NCBI RefSeq assembly: GCF_025809055.1
Contig: NZ_CP075529.1
Location: 3,025,501-3,089,500 of the forward strand
Direction: 5' to 3'
DNA from: Devosia sp.
GTDB taxonomy: Bacteria; Pseudomonadota; Alphaproteobacteria; Rhizobiales; Devosiaceae
Length of the DNA stretch: 64,000 nt
In this document: positions 25,855 to 35,600 of the stretch, in pieces
Position numbering within the stretch: position 1 is the first letter of the stretch
How the letters are laid out: the number at the start of each line of letters is the position of its first letter
The notes under the pieces: generated by a model
Told to the model about the DNA's origin: nothing
Database searches by the model: none
What the model saw: the letters and a program-made list of their open reading frames with translations, nothing else
Program-made: the position numbers and the translations under genes

Positions 25855-26309
25855 TTGCGCTTCCTGGCTGCATCCTTGGGGTCGACAAGGCTGGCCAGGA
25901 TTTCATCGACCAGGTCGAGATCCTGCCGCTTGCCGGCCGCCTGCTGCTGCAGGTCAACCAGATAGGATGTGGTGTAGTAGAGCCGCCGCGCCAGCATGAT
26001 GGCGATCTGCAGCGAAAACTCGGGGTGACCGTCGAGAAAGGTCAGGGCATCGGGGATTTCATAGGCGGTGACGTCGGACAGCGCCTTGACGGTGGCCGAA
26101 TGCTGCATGTCGAGCAGCACAGCCATTTCGCCGAAAATCGAGCCCGGCTCGTCGACATGGGTCACCTGGGTTCGCTCGCGAATGACCTCGACCTGGCCTT
26201 CGACCAGCACCAGCAATTTGCCGAGCCGCTCGCCCTCGGGCAGCATGATCTGGCCCGACTTGAACCGGACCGTCTTGAGGCCGCTGCAATAGTCCAGAAT
26301 GTCCGCCAT
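25851..26309 (-). CDS. Cyclic-nucleotide-binding domain protein
   Basis: A 152-residue protein consisting mainly of one cNMP-binding beta-barrel (about residues 10-115). The phosphate-binding cassette region reads EPGSIFGEMAVLLDMQHSATVKAL. A charged C-terminal helix follows, with no HTH, so it is not a Crp-type activator by itself. The start at 26309 follows GAGCGG; GTG 26324 is an alternative. It could respond to the cyclase encoded at 28925, but that link is only inference. Confidence 0.85.
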   Translation of the reverse strand: MADILDYCSGLKTVRFKSGQIMLPEGERLGKLLVLVEGQVEVIRERTQVTHVDEPGSIFGEMAVLLDMQHSATVKALSDVTAYEIPDALTFLDGHPEFSLQIAIMLARRLYYTTSYLVDLQQQAAGKRQDLDLVDEILASLVDPKDAARKRK

Positions 26310-26362
26310 GATCCGCTCTTTCACCCCGCCGTGAGCGGCAATCTAAAGCATTGATCGGGCAA

Positions 26363-26392
26363 AGCAAAGCCGCCCGGCGTGAACCGGGCGGC
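26363..26392 (-). terminator. Intrinsic terminator of the DUF1236 gene
   Basis: Stem GCCGCCCGG/CCGGGCGGC (26369-26377 with 26384-26392), six-base loop, followed on the minus strand by TTTGCTTTG. It lies 24 bases beyond the stop codon of the DUF1236 gene. Confidence 0.8.
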
Positions 26393-26415
26393 TGGCAATA
26401 GGCAGCGTCAGGTGA

Positions 26416-27048
26416 CTAGTTGATCCAGACCACGGTGCGGGTCGAGGCATCGACCACGGCCGGGCGGCCATCGATATAGACATAGCCGTAGAACTGGTCA
26501 TCGGGCAGCGGGGTGATGGTGGCGCCTTCCGGCAGCACATAACCCACGACCACATCACCTTCCGCCTCGATCGGATCGACCGGATTGGCGATGGCGAAAT
26601 CGGCGGAGGACTGGCTCACCAGGTAACCCGGCGACTGCACCAGGGTGCGGTTGTTGAGGTCAACGATCCACACGCGGCCATTGGCATAGATATAGCCGTA
26701 GTTTTCGTCACCATCGACCGGATAGATGGTGACCGCTTCCGGCACGGTGTAGCCGACATCGAGCGCGCCCTCGATCAGCACCGGCTCGACCGGATTGGCC
26801 CCGGCATATTCGATGGTGGAGGTGGCAACGCCGGCTTCGGCACCAATGACGGCACCGGCAAAACCGCCGATCACGGCACCAATGGGACCACCGATCAGGC
26901 CGCCGACAACGGCACCGGTCGTGCCGCCACCGGTCGCGCCGATTACGGCACCGGCATCGGCATCAACTGTCCCGGCATCCTGCGCAAAGGCGGGCATGGA
27001 GATGGCGAGCGAAAGTGCGGCCACGGAGGCCATGAGAGTCTTCTTCAT
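26416..27048 (-). CDS. DUF1236 protein with glycine-zipper region
   Basis: A 210-residue exported protein. A signal peptide (MKKTLMASVAALSLAISMPAFAQ) is followed by a Gly/Ala-rich zipper-like stretch (about residues 32-75, GGLIGGPIGAVIGGFAGAVIG) and two DUF1236-type units. In these, DVGYTVPEAVTIYPV and VVGYVLPEGATITPL align, each followed by YGYIYANGR or YGYVYIDGR. Such proteins are common in Hyphomicrobiales and may sit at the outer membrane. The function is unknown. It has its own terminator. Confidence 0.85.
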   Translation of the reverse strand: MKKTLMASVAALSLAISMPAFAQDAGTVDADAGAVIGATGGGTTGAVVGGLIGGPIGAVIGGFAGAVIGAEAGVATSTIEYAGANPVEPVLIEGALDVGYTVPEAVTIYPVDGDENYGYIYANGRVWIVDLNNRTLVQSPGYLVSQSSADFAIANPVDPIEAEGDVVVGYVLPEGATITPLPDDQFYGYVYIDGRPAVVDASTRTVVWIN

Positions 27049-27178
27049 TTTCGTTTTCCTTTCGGGTCACGGGCAGAGCCCTTTTGGGCTTCTTTGTGAG
27101 CGCCCGGTGGTCGCCCCTTGCTCAACAAACGAGAAGCGCCCGACTAGGTTCCGATGCCGCAGGAAATCGAAAATGGCC

Positions 27179-27658
27179 TCAGAGCAGCTTTTCGATATCG
27201 GGCGCGATGTCGGCCGGCTCGGTGGTGGGGGCGTAGCGCTCGACCACGGTCCCGGCGCGATCCATGAGGAATTTGGTGAAATTCCACTTGATCGCCTCGC
27301 TGCCGAAAATGCCCGGCGCCTCGGATTTGAGCCATTCATAGAGCGGGGATGCGCCCTCGCCATTGACCTCGATCCTGGCAAAGAGCGGAAAGCTGACCCC
27401 GTAATTGACCGCGCAGAACCGGGCGATCTCGTCGGCGCTGCCCGGCTCCTGCTCGGCGAACTGGTTGCAGGGAAATCCGAGCACGACCAGACCCCGGTCC
27501 CGATATTGCCGGTATAGCGCCTCGAGCCCCTCATATTGCGGGGTGAGCCCGCACTGGGAGGCGACATTGACCACCAGCACCACCTGGCCGGCATAGTCTG
27601 CAAGCGCCTGCGGCGTGCCATCGAGGCGGGGGAGGGTAAAGTCTGAAAAACGGGTCAT
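27179..27658 (-). CDS. Glutathione peroxidase (Cys type)
   Basis: A 159-residue enzyme reducing hydroperoxides. The active-site Cys is in NVASQCGLTPQY, with the Gln in FPCNQFAEQEPG and the Trp-Asn pair in KWNFTKFL. Cys in place of selenocysteine suggests it may use thioredoxin rather than glutathione. It appears to be a single-gene unit lying between the DUF1236 and SH3 genes on the same strand. Confidence 0.94.
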   Translation of the reverse strand: MTRFSDFTLPRLDGTPQALADYAGQVVLVVNVASQCGLTPQYEGLEALYRQYRDRGLVVLGFPCNQFAEQEPGSADEIARFCAVNYGVSFPLFARIEVNGEGASPLYEWLKSEAPGIFGSEAIKWNFTKFLMDRAGTVVERYAPTTEPADIAPDIEKLL

Positions 27659-27725
27659 GGCTCAAATTCAGTTTTGGACTGGTGTCCCAGAGGTAGTGAC
27701 GAACACCGCAGTCCGCAACGGCGAA

Positions 27726-27744
27726 CGGCCGCCATTGGCGGCCG
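27726..27744. terminator. Hairpin after the SH3-domain gene
   Basis: CGGCCGCC-ATT-GGCGGCCG forms an 8-bp stem with a three-base loop, 26 bases downstream of the SH3 gene stop on the minus strand. There is no T-run on either side, so the terminator assignment is tentative. Confidence 0.5.
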
Positions 27745-27769
27745 CTCCCTAGCGTGATTGGTGGCTGTC

Positions 27770-28066
27770 TCAGTAGCCACGGGAATAGCTAGGTGCCTTG
27801 TAGGTGGTGCAGTAGTCCGCGTCGTAGGAGACGTAGCGGGATGCCACCCAGCCCCAGCGGCCGGACCACTGGACCTTGTACCAGCCATTCTGGCTTTCGG
27901 TGATGCTGACCTTGGTGCAGGCCGGGATGGTGCCGAGCTTGTAGTAGCTGGTGCCTGGGCCTTCGCGGAAATTGATCCCGCCGGTGGTCCAGCCCCAGTC
28001 GGCAGCCATGGCGCCGGAGGCGGTGGCCAGAACGAGTGCGGCGGCGATAAGGGTCTTCTTGAACAT
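27770..28066 (-). CDS. Secreted bacterial SH3-domain protein
   Basis: A 98-residue exported protein. The signal peptide is MFKKTLIAAALVLATASGAMA. The rest is a single SH3_3 domain (GGINFREGPGTSYYKLGTIPACTKVSI, then WYKVQWSGRWGWVASRYV). Such domains bind cell-wall peptides. GGAGAAG lies upstream of the start at 28066. It is divergent from the Crp/Fnr gene, sharing a 157-base intergenic region. Confidence 0.9.
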   Translation of the reverse strand: MFKKTLIAAALVLATASGAMAADWGWTTGGINFREGPGTSYYKLGTIPACTKVSITESQNGWYKVQWSGRWGWVASRYVSYDADYCTTYKAPSYSRGY

Positions 28067-28223
28067 CGATCTTCTCCATCTGTGTTGCTCGGGCCCTGTC
28101 GTCCGCCCGATGAGGAGAGATTGCCCCAGAGCAGCGGGCCGGGCAGTTCCCCAGGGAACAGGCCTTGCCACCTGCGCTATTTTCCGACACATCTGGAGCC
28201 CGAGGCAGCCCAGCGAGACAACC

Positions 28224-28928
28224 ATGACCGATGGCAAGCCGGGACTGGCCTTCTGGCGGTCCTTCCCCATTTTCGAGGATTTTTCGGCTGAAGCCATCGC
28301 CGAACTCAATGCCGCGGCCATCCCGCGCAAATGGGGCATGGGAGAGGTGATCTTTCAGCGCGGCGACCACGGCGACCATCTTGTGGCCGTCGCCGAAGGG
28401 CGCATCCGGGTGGCCCTGCTGACGCCCTCCGGCCGCGAGCTGACCCTGCGCCATGCCGGTCCGGGGGAAATCCTGGGTGAAATGAGCCTGCTCGACGACG
28501 CCCCAAGGTCTGCCGATGCCGTTGCTGCCATTGCCAGCGCCGGGTTCGTGGTGCTGCGCGAGCAATTCGAGCGATTGATGCGCACGCATCCCGAACTGCA
28601 GCAACCCCTGATCCGCTATCTCAGCCGCCGGTTGCGGGAAACTACCGATCAGCTTGAATCCATCGCCCTGTTCGATGTGCGCCTGCGCCTTGCCCGCTTC
28701 CTGCTGCTCAGTCTCAACCAGGCCTTCGACAATGACGTGCCCGACACGCCGCGTCTGCGGCTCGATCTCAGCCAGGGCGAGATCGCAAGCATGCTCGGGG
28801 CCAGCCGTCCGAAGGTGAACCGCGCCATCCTGGCGCTTGAAGAAGACGGGGCCATTGCCAGGGACGGTCATGTGCTGACCTGCGACCCGGCCATTCTCCA
28901 CGACATCGTCGCCGCGGACGGCGAATGA
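28224..28928 (+). CDS. Crp/Fnr family transcriptional regulator
   Basis: A 234-residue regulator. The cNMP-binding domain spans about residues 12-125 (GHGDHL-like GDHGDHLVAVAEGRIRV, GEILGEMSLLDDAPRSADAVA), followed by the dimer helix and a C-terminal winged HTH (LSQGEIASMLGASRPKVNRAI). No N-terminal Cys cluster is present, so it is not an oxygen-sensing Fnr. The Arg-Ser in the binding cassette (DDAPRSADA) is compatible with cyclic-nucleotide binding. It overlaps the cyclase gene by ATGA, so regulator and nucleotide source are probably co-expressed. Confidence 0.9.
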   Translation: MTDGKPGLAFWRSFPIFEDFSAEAIAELNAAAIPRKWGMGEVIFQRGDHGDHLVAVAEGRIRVALLTPSGRELTLRHAGPGEILGEMSLLDDAPRSADAVAAIASAGFVVLREQFERLMRTHPELQQPLIRYLSRRLRETTDQLESIALFDVRLRLARFLLLSLNQAFDNDVPDTPRLRLDLSQGEIASMLGASRPKVNRAILALEEDGAIARDGHVLTCDPAILHDIVAADGE

Positions 28929-30775
28929 GGCGCCACAGATCCATGCGCAGCCTTCTGCCCCTGGCCGCCGGATTGCTGATTGCCGGTCTCGGGACGATCC
29001 TTGTGCTCCATGCACCACCCTCGGTCGCGCTTCTGCGCGAGAAAGGGCTCGACTGGCTGGTTCTGGCCATGCCGGTGCCGCAGGCCGAAGCCCTGGTCGT
29101 GGTCGATATCGGACTTGAAAACGAAGCGGGAAATCCCTGGTCACGGGACGATACCGCCCGGTTGATCGGGGCCGTTTCGGCGGCGTCCCCAACGGCCATC
29201 GGCCTCGACATGGTGCTGTCGGGGGAGTGCGATGCCGGCGCCGCCGCAAACCAGACGCTGGCCGAAGCCATGGCCGGAACGCCGGTGGTGCTGGGTTTTC
29301 TGCTGACCGCCACGCCAAGCGCTGCCCCGGTGCCTCAGCCGGCGCTGGCCCTCATGGCCGATCTGTCGCTGCCGCGCATCCTTTACGCCGACGGCGCCGA
29401 GACTGCCTGTGCCGGATTTTCCGACATGGCCGCCAGCGCGGCCGGGCTGCCGCTGTTGGGCGACGGCGACGGGCTGGTGCGTCAGGTTCCTGCCGTGATG
29501 GCGATTGGCGGCCGTCCCTTCCTCGGGCTTGCCTTCGACATGGCGCGACAGGCTCACCCCGACGCGCCGCCGGTCTTGGCGGGCAATCCGGCCTGGTTGC
29601 GGCTGGGCAGCCGCGTCTGGCCGCTGAGCCCGGCCGGGTCCGTGCGGTTCCGCCCCAGCGCCCCGGATCATTGGGCCACGCGCACAATTGCCGCCGCCGA
29701 CCTGCTGGACGGCTCCGCCGATGCCGCGCGTCTTGGCGATGCGCTCGTCCTGGTCGGCAGTAGCGCTCCCCGGGCCGGCGCGCTGCGCGCCACGGCTGCC
29801 AGCCCGATCACGCCATCGGTGCAGATCCACGCCGACCTGCTGTCCGGCCTGCTCGGCGGCCGCCTGCCGATCCGGGCCGAACTATCGCCGCGCCTAGAGG
29901 CCGCCGCTGCCGGGCTGGGCGGCGTTACGGCCGCGCTGGCGGGAGCAGTGCTGGCCCCGGCCCTGGCGGGCGCGGTGACGCTGGCATTGGCCGCCCTGGG
30001 CATCGGCACCGCCTTCGGCCTGGCCATCTTCAGTGGCCTTCTGCTCGATCCCTTCATCCCCGCCCTTGTTATTCTCGCCGCCGGGATCGTCACCACCATC
30101 GCCCAGGCGGTTCGCACCAGGGCCGCCGAACAGGCGCTGCGCCGGCGCATCGGCCAATTGCTGCCCGCCGAAGTGGTTCGCCGCTTCGTCGCCGATCCCA
30201 GCCTGTTCCGGATGGAAGGCGAGGTGCGGCAGGTGACCGCCCTGTTCACGGATATCGAAGGGTTCTCCGCCGCCACCCAGGGCATGGAACCCAAGAAACT
30301 CGTATCCCTCATGGACGCCTATTTCTCCGGCATGACCGGCATCATACTCGCCCATGGGGGGATGGTGGAGAAACTGGTGGGGGACGCCATTCACGCGCTG
30401 TTCAATGCCCCGGCAGACCTCGATGGCCATGTGGACCGTGCCATTGCCTGCGCACTGGCCCTGCAGGCTCATGCCGACGCCTTCCGGCAGCGTGCGGACA
30501 TGGCGCCGATCGGGCTCGGCCGCACCCGTATCGGGGTCGAGACCGGCGAGGCTATCCTCGGCGATGTCGGCTCGGGCGACAAGATCGACTACACCGCCTA
30601 TGGCGATGCCGTGAACATGGCCGCCCGGCTCGAAGAGGCCTGCAAGCAACTTGGTGCGGGCATCTGCATCGGTCCCAATGCGGCGCACCTGGCCAGTGTG
30701 ACGCTGGTCGAACTGGGCGAGATCGACCTGCGCAGCTTTGGCCACGTGCGGGTATTCGGGCCGCGCAGGCCCTAG
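28925..30775 (+). CDS. CHASE2-domain class III adenylate/guanylate cyclase
   Basis: A 616-residue membrane protein. An N-terminal membrane segment (about residues 7-30) is followed by a periplasmic CHASE2 sensor domain (about 35-330), then hydrophobic segments near 335-395. The cytoplasmic class III cyclase domain starts near 430. The metal-binding aspartates are Asp443 in LFTDIEGFSA and Asp487 in LVGDAIHALF. The transition-state Asn and Arg lie in GDAVNMAARLEE. It is coupled to the Crp/Fnr gene upstream and overlaps the end of the FecR gene tail to tail by 4 bases. CHASE2 cyclases and FecR-domain proteins often occur together. Confidence 0.92.
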   Translation: MRRHRSMRSLLPLAAGLLIAGLGTILVLHAPPSVALLREKGLDWLVLAMPVPQAEALVVVDIGLENEAGNPWSRDDTARLIGAVSAASPTAIGLDMVLSGECDAGAAANQTLAEAMAGTPVVLGFLLTATPSAAPVPQPALALMADLSLPRILYADGAETACAGFSDMAASAAGLPLLGDGDGLVRQVPAVMAIGGRPFLGLAFDMARQAHPDAPPVLAGNPAWLRLGSRVWPLSPAGSVRFRPSAPDHWATRTIAAADLLDGSADAARLGDALVLVGSSAPRAGALRATAASPITPSVQIHADLLSGLLGGRLPIRAELSPRLEAAAAGLGGVTAALAGAVLAPALAGAVTLALAALGIGTAFGLAIFSGLLLDPFIPALVILAAGIVTTIAQAVRTRAAEQALRRRIGQLLPAEVVRRFVADPSLFRMEGEVRQVTALFTDIEGFSAATQGMEPKKLVSLMDAYFSGMTGIILAHGGMVEKLVGDAIHALFNAPADLDGHVDRAIACALALQAHADAFRQRADMAPIGLGRTRIGVETGEAILGDVGSGDKIDYTAYGDAVNMAARLEEACKQLGAGICIGPNAAHLASVTLVELGEIDLRSFGHVRVFGPRRP

Positions 30776-31407
30776 CGGCTGACCCCGACGCTGGCAAAGG
30801 CCTCGGCAATGCGGCCCTCGCCCCAAGCGACGACCGGGCCCGGCGGGCCGCCCTGGGTCTCGAACTCGACACCGTCCCCGGCCTCGAGGATGCGCTTGAC
30901 CCCGGCAGCCAGGACCGAAACCGAACCGCGATCGACAAAGACCGAATACTTGCCCTTGGTCGGCCCGGCAAAGAAGCGGGTGCCGCGCACGCCGATCTGG
31001 GCGAAGGCGGAGCGGATGGTGATATCGGTGGGCGAGAGGTCCTCGGGACGATTGAACAGCATCGGCCCGCCCACGCTCATGACGCCGCGCTGATTGGCGA
31101 TGAAGGCATCGATGAGGATTTCCGCCTCCGAGCCGAGATGGATCTCGCTTCGGTCCTCGAGCATCAGCATGGCCAGGCCATCCCGGCGGGTGACGATCCG
31201 GTCATTGAGCTCGATGGCCGCGCCGGGCACCAGCGGCACCACGGTATCGGCCCGCGCCACGTCCACCCGTCCGGTGACCGTGACCGCCTCACCAACCGGC
31301 ACGGCGGCCCAGGCGGGCGCAATCAGCATGGTCGCTCCCAGCGCCGGTATCCCGGCGAGAACCTGCCTCCGGCCAAGCGGCGGCAGCGCAAGCGTATCAT
31401 TTGGCAT
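30772..31407 (-). CDS. FecR-domain periplasmic protein
   Basis: A 211-residue exported protein. The N-terminus LGRRQVLAGIPALGATMLIAPAWA has a twin-arginine-like pair before the hydrophobic stretch, so Tat export is possible. The body is a FecR domain (MLEDRSEIHLGSEAEILID and IRSAFAQIGVRGTRFFAG). The start at 31407 has GGAGG at a good distance; ATG 31416 lies too close to it. It is convergent with the CHASE2 cyclase gene and is a plausible periplasmic partner of the sensor domain. Confidence 0.85.
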   Translation of the reverse strand: MPNDTLALPPLGRRQVLAGIPALGATMLIAPAWAAVPVGEAVTVTGRVDVARADTVVPLVPGAAIELNDRIVTRRDGLAMLMLEDRSEIHLGSEAEILIDAFIANQRGVMSVGGPMLFNRPEDLSPTDITIRSAFAQIGVRGTRFFAGPTKGKYSVFVDRGSVSVLAAGVKRILEAGDGVEFETQGGPPGPVVAWGEGRIAEAFASVGVSR

Positions 31408-31416
31408 TTTCGGCAT

Positions 31417-32030
31417 CCCTCCAAGGTCTGGTGGACCTCACCAATGCCAGATGATCACGCGCATGGCTGTGACGCAAGGAACAGGCGGGCGCCATACCGT
31501 GCTCCGGGGGCAAAACGGGCGTGCACAAGCGGCCATCGTCGCAGATGGCGCCGCCACGGGCGCGTGGCTTGGGGGAAGGCAGGGCCGGAGACAGATTATG
31601 CCTCTGGATGATTTTTGTGAGACCTAACCTGTCTCCGGCGCCGGATTTTTGGACAGCACAGGCACCGCCGGTTGAACGCTCGTCGCGCGGCGGCCTATGC
31701 CCGAACCCACGCGCCATGCGAACAGCGCGCGACCGGCACACCCCGCTCAGTTCGCATGCAGACCTGCCCGCGCGAGGTGATGGCCTATTCTATGACTGGC
31801 CAGCAAAGCGGGGATAAGTTTGCCTGGACCGCTTCAGACTGAACGGAGCTTTCCCTTCTCCCCTGAGGGGAGAAGAGCCTGCCCCGGACTTGATCCCGGG
31901 TGGCGCGAAGCGCCGGATGAGGGGTTCATACTCACGTATTTTCCGAAAGGCTTTCACCCCTCACCCCAACCCTCTCCCCAAAGGGGCGAGGGGGCGATGG
32001 AGGCGATGGTTCCGCTTACAGGTGAAACGC
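31417..32030. other. Long intergenic region with hairpins and repeats, no clear gene
   Basis: About 610 bases between the FecR gene and the 191-residue protein gene. An 11-bp stem joins 31584-31594 with 31629-31639 over a 34-base loop and runs into TCCGGCGCCGGATTTTT (31634-31650), a terminator-like end on the plus strand. The right part is occupied by palindromic repeats. Reading frames here have no family features. Confidence 0.5.
31854..32008. repeat. Palindromic intergenic elements
   Basis: CCTTCTCCCC-TGA-GGGGAGAAG is at 31854-31875, and a second element with CCCTCACCCC...GGGGCGAGGG is at 31957-32008. The second element matches 46107-46162 closely, including the trailing GGGGGCGATGGAGGCGATGG, and both copies lie at the 3' end of a minus-strand gene. 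Confidence 0.75.
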
Positions 32031-32606
32031 TTACATCTTGAAACTCGTCTCGCCATTGCTGCCGGTAGGCCGGGGCGCAGCGGGTGGCCACGGATCGGCT
32101 GGCGGCGGGCCGGTGCGGGCGGCGCGGCCGGCGGCAAACCCTTCTTCGAACATGCGCGCATCCTTGGCCTGCATGAGCTTGACCAGCGCCTGGCGCGCAT
32201 CGCCGCCCTTGTGCGTCTTGGGCTCGGTGTCGGCCAGTGCCTGGCGCAGGCGCATGACCGGCACGGGCGCGCCCCCGGTCCGCCACATGCGGCCCTGGCG
32301 CCGGCTATCCCAAAAGGCATGGCGGTTCTCGAAATCCTCAAGCCGCGCCAAAAACTGGCCGAGCTGCACCGCAAGCCCGGCAAAGCTCAGCGCGGCGACC
32401 GGCAGGGCCTGGATGGGTTTAGCCAAGAATGGCCGGCAATCGTGGATCAATCCCTCGGCCACGATCCGCGCGCTCTCGCCCACCAGCGCATCGGGCTTCT
32501 TGGCGGCAATGGCGCCAATATCCCTGTGCACCGCGTGGAGCCGCAACCACAGCGCCTCATGGCGCTCGGCAAGGGGAATGGTGATGACGGCTGGCTCGGG
32601 TCGCAT
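32031..32606 (-). CDS. Protein of unknown function next to the restriction-methyltransferase
   Basis: A 191-residue soluble protein with no motif I recognise. The N-terminal half is helical with conserved-looking blocks (LRLHAVHRDIGAIAAKKPDALVG, FENRHAFWDSRRQGRMWRTGG). The C-terminus is Pro/Ala-rich (RTGPPPADPWPPAAPRPTG). GGAG lies 9 bases before the start at 32606. It lies 65 bases downstream of the methyltransferase gene on the same strand, so it could be co-transcribed and functionally linked, but this is inference. The last codons touch a palindromic repeat. Confidence 0.65.
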   Translation of the reverse strand: MRPEPAVITIPLAERHEALWLRLHAVHRDIGAIAAKKPDALVGESARIVAEGLIHDCRPFLAKPIQALPVAALSFAGLAVQLGQFLARLEDFENRHAFWDSRRQGRMWRTGGAPVPVMRLRQALADTEPKTHKGGDARQALVKLMQAKDARMFEEGFAAGRAARTGPPPADPWPPAAPRPTGSNGETSFKM

Positions 32607-32671
32607 GGTGAAAAACTCCTGTCCGCGGATGAAAGGAGAGGATGCGGGAGGATTTGGGGGCGGGGATTAGT

Positions 32672-35600
32672 TTAGCGGGGGATGAAGTAGCGGCTTTCGC
32701 CCTCGACGCGGCCCGAACGGGCCAGACCAATGGTGGTGAGGGTTTCGAGCAGCGAGGCGACGCGGTCGCGGCGCTTTGGTGTATTGCGGCCATCGAAAGT
32801 GGCGGCGAGGGTTTCCGGGGGCACCGGGGCGGGGGCCTTGCGGAGCAGGTCGACGAGGATGTTGATCTGCTCGGTGTCGCTGGCGGGCCATTTCGGCTTG
32901 TCACTGACCGGCAGGATGGCGAGATCGGCTTCCTGCTGGACGCCATCGGGGCGGGCGACTTTGTGGCCGAGTTTGGGTTCCTGATAATCGGGGCGCAGCC
33001 AGCGGACGAGGCCGCGGGCCTCCTCGGCAGCGCGCTCCTGATTGAGGGCGACCAGGCGGGTCAGCAGCTCTTCCTCGGCTTCGAGCTGGTCATCGGTCTT
33101 GTATGGGCTGGGCGTGGTGGCGCCGGGGCGGCCAACCAGGCGCGGGGTGAGGTCGGACCAGCCATAGGCAGCGAAGACCAGGGTGTCGATCTCGTCGTGA
33201 ATGTCCTTGAGGATGGCGATGTGGCCGGCGTCGTAGATGTCGCGTTCCTTGTCGGTCAGCGGTTCGATCTGCGCGGCGCTTTCGCCGTGGCGGCCGGGGC
33301 CGGCTTTCCAGTCGAGCTCGCGCACGCGTTCGAGCACGTTGTAGAGCCCGGTCATGGTCAGGAAATCGTGGGCAGCGAGGCGTTCCTTGCGGAAGGCGTC
33401 GAGGCGTTCACCGAGCTCGGCGAGGCGGGACTGGATGGTGGGGTTGGTGGAGAAGTCGGGGAAGGGAAAGGGATTGAATATATTGTTATTCTGATACCTA
33501 GGTCGGTCTTCAAGCCTTCCGCCAAGTGCCAGCGACCAAGCTACGTGTGTCTTGGACGAAAGAATGCTGGCAATTGCAAAATCACTTACTGCAATGACAA
33601 TGGCAGAGCCGTCTAGCAGTGTGTCTGGCCACTGCATCGCCGAGAATACGCGATGGTGCGAGACCTCACTAGTTGCAAAATATCTGGTCAAATTCTTCAG
33701 GGCTTCCCGCATTGCTGGGCGAGGCTCACCAAAAATCCACCATCGGTCACGATGTCCGTCACGTCTGACTTCGTCTCTCTCCGGCTTTACCATCGTAAGC
33801 AGTCTCTGCTCGATGATGGGATATTCAATTAAATCACTTCTACTGAGACCAAAGGTGTCGATGACGAACTCATCGCGATCTCGCCTCAGGAGGTCAAGAC
33901 CACCCACATATTTAGGGAGCCTTGACCTTGGAAATGCGCCGACGTGGAGTAGTTCCTCACGCTCGGCCCTAGATACTTTAAAGCCGCTGCCGACTAGTTT
34001 ACATCCTTGAAAGGCGATCGTCTCGCAGGCGATCAATGGCCTCGCGTCCGAAACGTCGATGCCGAGTTCTAGCTTTGCGTTAATTCGGCCCTGACCTTGG
34101 GTAACCTCGATGAAAGGCGTGTCTGTTTCTAGGCCGACCTCTCTTTTCACCTTTACTAGAATCCCATCCGCTTTTCCCCTGGCTGCGACAGTCATGGAAA
34201 TCCGAACAGCTGCCTTATCGCTTGCTTTCATCCATGGATGATCGGCAACGGCAAACACGATTGAGACTGGCGTTCTTGCCGAGGTCCATCTTTCCAAAAC
34301 TCGACGGGAGAAAATTTGGGTGATGGAGTTGGTGGTGATGAAGCCAAAGCGTCGGAGACCTCTGTATGCGGACCTTGTTGGGTTTCTCGTCAAGCGCTGG
34401 GCTGCCGCGTCCCAAAAGTGCATTACGAAGTCTGCGCCCATACCAACGTTGGGTCGCGCAACTGCTATGGCTTCGACATAGCCATCTCCCAACTCATCCC
34501 GCATCGCGCGACTTCCAATGAACGGCGGATTGCCGACGATGAATTCGACCTCGGGCCATTCAGCGGGGCGCGGGTTCTTGTATGAATAGAGCTCGATGCG
34601 GGCTTCGGGATCGGGCACCAGTTCGCCGGTAATGGGATTGACCATGCGGGTGACGCCGTCCCAGCGGGTGACCGGTTTTCCATCATCGTCACGGACCAGC
34701 TCGGCGCCGTCATGGGCGAGGATGGCGTCCTGCTGGCGGATGGTGCCATAGGCATGGAGCACCGGCTCGGAAATGGAGCTGAGGCCCGATGTGCGGAGCT
34801 GCCATTTGAGATAGCCGATCCACAGGACCAGATCGGCAATGGGCACGGCGCGGGGATTGAGTTCGAGCCCGTAGAACTGGCGCGGCGAGACGGTCTCGCC
34901 TTCCATCATCAGGCGGGACTGGTCTTCACCCAGGCTGTCGATGGCGGCCAGAACTTCGCCTTCAAGCTTCTTGAGCAGTTCGAGCGAAACATAGAGGAAA
35001 TTGCCGGTGCCGCAGGCTGGGTCGAGCACGCGGATGGTGCAGAGCTCGTGATGGAAGGCCTTCGCGCGAGCGAGGGCGGCGGCGGGGTCGCCATTCTTGA
35101 GGGCTTCTTCGATGGTGGCCTGCACCTTGTCCCAATCGGCGCGCAGGGGCTCGATAATAGTGGGGACGACGAGGCGTTCGACATAGGCGCGGGGCGTGTA
35201 ATGGGCGCCGAGCTTACTGCGTTCGCGCGGATCGAGGGCGCGTTCGAGCAGGGTGCCAAAAATGGCGGGTTCGACATCGCGCCAATCCATGCGGGCGGCG
35301 ACGAGCAGTTCGTGAATATCCTCGGGCGCGAGGGGCAGGGCGGTGGGATTGGCAAAGAGGCCGCCATTGAACCGCTTGATGGATTTAAAGGTGCGCTGAT
35401 CGAAGCCACCGGCATTCATGGTCGCCCATAAGGTTTCCATGGCGCGCGGAAAGGCGGCGGGGTCATCAACCAGCTTTTCCAGCATCTCGACCATGATGTT
35501 TTCGGGCAGGAGCCCGACATCCTCGGCGAACATGGTGAAAAGGCAGCGCATGAGAAATTCGGCGACATCCCTTGCATCGTGCTTGCCTTCGAGCCGCTTG

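Noticed and set aside
31397..31741. A 114-codon minus-strand frame in the gap upstream of the FecR gene
   Set aside because: No ribosome site, no family features, high Arg/Pro content; it also overlaps the FecR start.
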